Positions 62,558 through 64,000 of a DNA stretch of 64,000 nucleotides are shown here, piece after piece. Each line of letters starts with the position of its first letter. Positions within the stretch are counted from its first letter, which is position 1. Both the position numbers and the translations under genes were made by a program. The DNA is from Phaeospirillum tilakii (lineage in GTDB: Bacteria; Pseudomonadota; Alphaproteobacteria; Rhodospirillales; Magnetospirillaceae). The stretch lies in contig NZ_JBHUIY010000001.1 in NCBI RefSeq assembly GCF_042683125.1, positions 1 through 64,000 on the forward strand, read 5' to 3'. The notes below the pieces were generated by a model. That model was not told the DNA's origin and did no database searches. It saw only the letters and a program-made list of their open reading frames with translations.

Positions 62558-64000
62558 ATGGATCTTCCCCTCGAGGCGACGCAAAGCGTGGTGTCGGTGT
62601 TGGCCGCCGCCGCCGGGGGGGGGCTGGCGACCGGGATCGGGGGCACCCTGGCCTGGCTCGGCTGGCGGCGGCGGCGCTATCGCCGCCGCGTCGCCCGTGC
62701 GATCGACGGTCGCATCGACGGGGTCGCGGTCTATGACGGCCGCGCCCGGCTGATCGCCAGCAACGAAGCCTATCAGAACTTCTTCCGCCCCGGCCTGGAT
62801 CGGCTGGAGACCGGGATGCGCTTCGCCGACGTGGTCGAGGTCGGCGGCGAGGCGCTCGGCCGCGACCAGTCGTGGCGGACCGCCAAGCTGGTGAGCTGGC
62901 GCGCCGGGATGGTCGGCGAGGAGGATGTCTGCGCCGACGGGCGCTGGGTCGCCGTCCATACCTATCCGCTGCCCGATGGCGGCCAGCTGCGGGTGCTGCG
63001 CGACATCACCCAGCGCCGGCAGGTCGAGGAAAGCCTCGGCAGCACCGTCACCTGGCTGAAGGGGGTGATGGACACGGTGCTGGACGGCATCCTGACCATC
63101 GACGAGACCGGGATGGTGCTGAGCTTCAATCCGGCGGCCCAGCGCATCTTCGGCTATGACGCCGACGAGGTGGTCGGGCGCAACGTGACGATGCTGATGC
63201 CGGCGGTGTTCGCCGCCGGCCATCAGGACCACATCGACCGCTACATGAAGACCCAGCAGCGCCACGTCATCGGCCTCGGCCGCGAGGTGCGCGGGCGGCG
63301 GCGCGACGGCAGCGAATTCCCGCTCGACATCAGCGTCGCCGAGATGCGCCAGGGCGACATGACCACCTTCATCGGGGTGATCCGCGACATCACCGAGCGC
63401 AAGCGGGTCGAGACCGCCCTGATCGAGGGCGAGGCGCGGTTCCGCCAGCAGGCCTCGCGGCTCCAGGCGATCATCGACAACATGGCCCAGGGGGTGGCGG
63501 TGTTCGGCGCCGACGACACCCTGAGCGCGCTCAATCAGGCGGCGCGGCGGATGCTGGGCCTGCCCGAGGCGGAACTGGAACCCGGCGCGATCGAGCTGAC
63601 CCTGCTGCTGGCCCTGCTGGTGCCGGCCGAGACGACGCCCGGCCCGGCCCCGGTCGGCGAGACGGTGCGCCTGGCCGAGGCGCTGCGGCGGCAGAAGGAC
63701 ATGGTGTTCGAGCAGCGCGGCGCCGCCGGGACGGTGCTGGAGGTGCGGGCCTCGGCGATGCCGGGCGGCGGGGTGATCCTCAGCCTGACCGACATCACCG
63801 AGCGCAAGCGCACCGAGCAGACCCTGCGCGACGCCAAGGAGGCGGCCGAGCGCGGCAACCGCGCCAAGAACACCTTCCTCGCCAACATCAGCCACGAACT
63901 GCGCACCCCCCTCAACGCCATCATCGGCTTTTCCGAGATGATGAAGCACGAGATCTTCGGCCCGATCACCCCGGTCAGCTACCGGCCCTATCTCGACGAC
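62558..64000 (+). CDS. Membrane-anchored PAS sensor histidine kinase (3' end outside window)
   Basis: 481 codons are visible; the ATPase end is cut off. Starts MDLPLEATQSVVSVLAAAAG at ATG 62558 after GGGAG. It has one N-terminal membrane helix, a basic stretch, then several PAS domains: IDGVAVYDGRARLIASNEAY; DTVLDGILTIDETGMVLSFN, with a FixL/heme-PAS-like surround (RDGSEFPLDISVAEM); and a third (NMAQGVAVFGADDTLSALNQ). The phospho-acceptor His is in NISHELRTPLNAIIGFSEMM. The signal is unknown. Confidence 0.9.
   Translation, partial: MDLPLEATQSVVSVLAAAAGGGLATGIGGTLAWLGWRRRRYRRRVARAIDGRIDGVAVYDGRARLIASNEAYQNFFRPGLDRLETGMRFADVVEVGGEALGRDQSWRTAKLVSWRAGMVGEEDVCADGRWVAVHTYPLPDGGQLRVLRDITQRRQVEESLGSTVTWLKGVMDTVLDGILTIDETGMVLSFNPAAQRIFGYDADEVVGRNVTMLMPAVFAAGHQDHIDRYMKTQQRHVIGLGREVRGRRRDGSEFPLDISVAEMRQGDMTTFIGVIRDITERKRVETALIEGEARFRQQASRLQAIIDNMAQGVAVFGADDTLSALNQAARRMLGLPEAELEPGAIELTLLLALLVPAETTPGPAPVGETVRLAEALRRQKDMVFEQRGAAGTVLEVRASAMPGGGVILSLTDITERKRTEQTLRDAKEAAERGNRAKNTFLANISHELRTPLNAIIGFSEMMKHEIFGPITPVSYRPYLDD

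Overview
The window is about 70% GC, and nearly every base is gene or short spacer. It looks like a chromosomal segment of an alphaproteobacterium, most likely order Rhodospirillales. The evidence is a circularly permuted, two-piece tmRNA gene whose tag ends in ANDNVALAAAA, an alpha-type SspB adaptor beside it, homospermidine synthase, an Rnf operon, and small class I cytochromes c. This placement is inference from gene content; no database was searched. No CRISPR array, prophage, insertion sequence, rRNA or ordinary tRNA was seen.

Layout. 1-8.9 kb: a DEAD-box helicase (cut by the window edge), two small hydrolases, and a czcCBA-type metal efflux operon with a cupredoxin-like lipoprotein. 9-16.4 kb: an EamA permease, a penicillin acylase family enzyme, methylmalonyl-CoA epimerase, DNA-3-methyladenine glycosylase I, an unknown protein and aspS. 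16.7-21.8 kb: a surface-sugar cluster (aminotransferase, glycosyltransferase, fused acetyltransferase/ketoisomerase, GtrII-like membrane protein) of the kind that makes and attaches a dTDP-3-acetamido-3,6-dideoxyhexose. 22-26.2 kb: a hydrolase, acs, a YciI-like protein and a DUF4337 protein. 26.3-33.6 kb, minus strand: apbE-rseC-rnfABCDGEH plus one unknown gene. 34-40.3 kb: a lone receiver, homospermidine synthase behind a long structured leader with an Arg-rich mini-ORF, hrpB, and two near-twin cytochromes c.

40.4-46.9 kb: a Sel1-repeat protein, a SiaB/SiaC-histidine kinase-GGDEF signalling operon, murI and a NarL-type regulator. 47-53 kb: a FeMo-co-binding-like protein, murA, rarD, class I fumarase and alanine dehydrogenase. 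53.1-57.1 kb: the most unusual segment, a tightly coupled pair made of a RelA/SpoT-like nucleotidyltransferase and a P-loop ATPase carrying eight near-identical 129-bp repeats. It has a palindromic operator-like site in front, a possible small gene antisense to the toxin-like tail, and half-copies of the local repeat family on either side. 57.3-64 kb: sspB, ssrA (tmRNA), a small unknown protein, DUF1015-purN, a GT9 glycosyltransferase, apt and a PAS histidine kinase cut by the window end.

A family of GC-rich extragenic palindromic elements recurs at least thirteen times between genes. Intact copies have two inverted arms of about 42 bp around a conserved core; others are half-copies. The best candidates for undescribed biology are the RelA-like/ATPase pair, the homospermidine synthase leader, and this repeat family.
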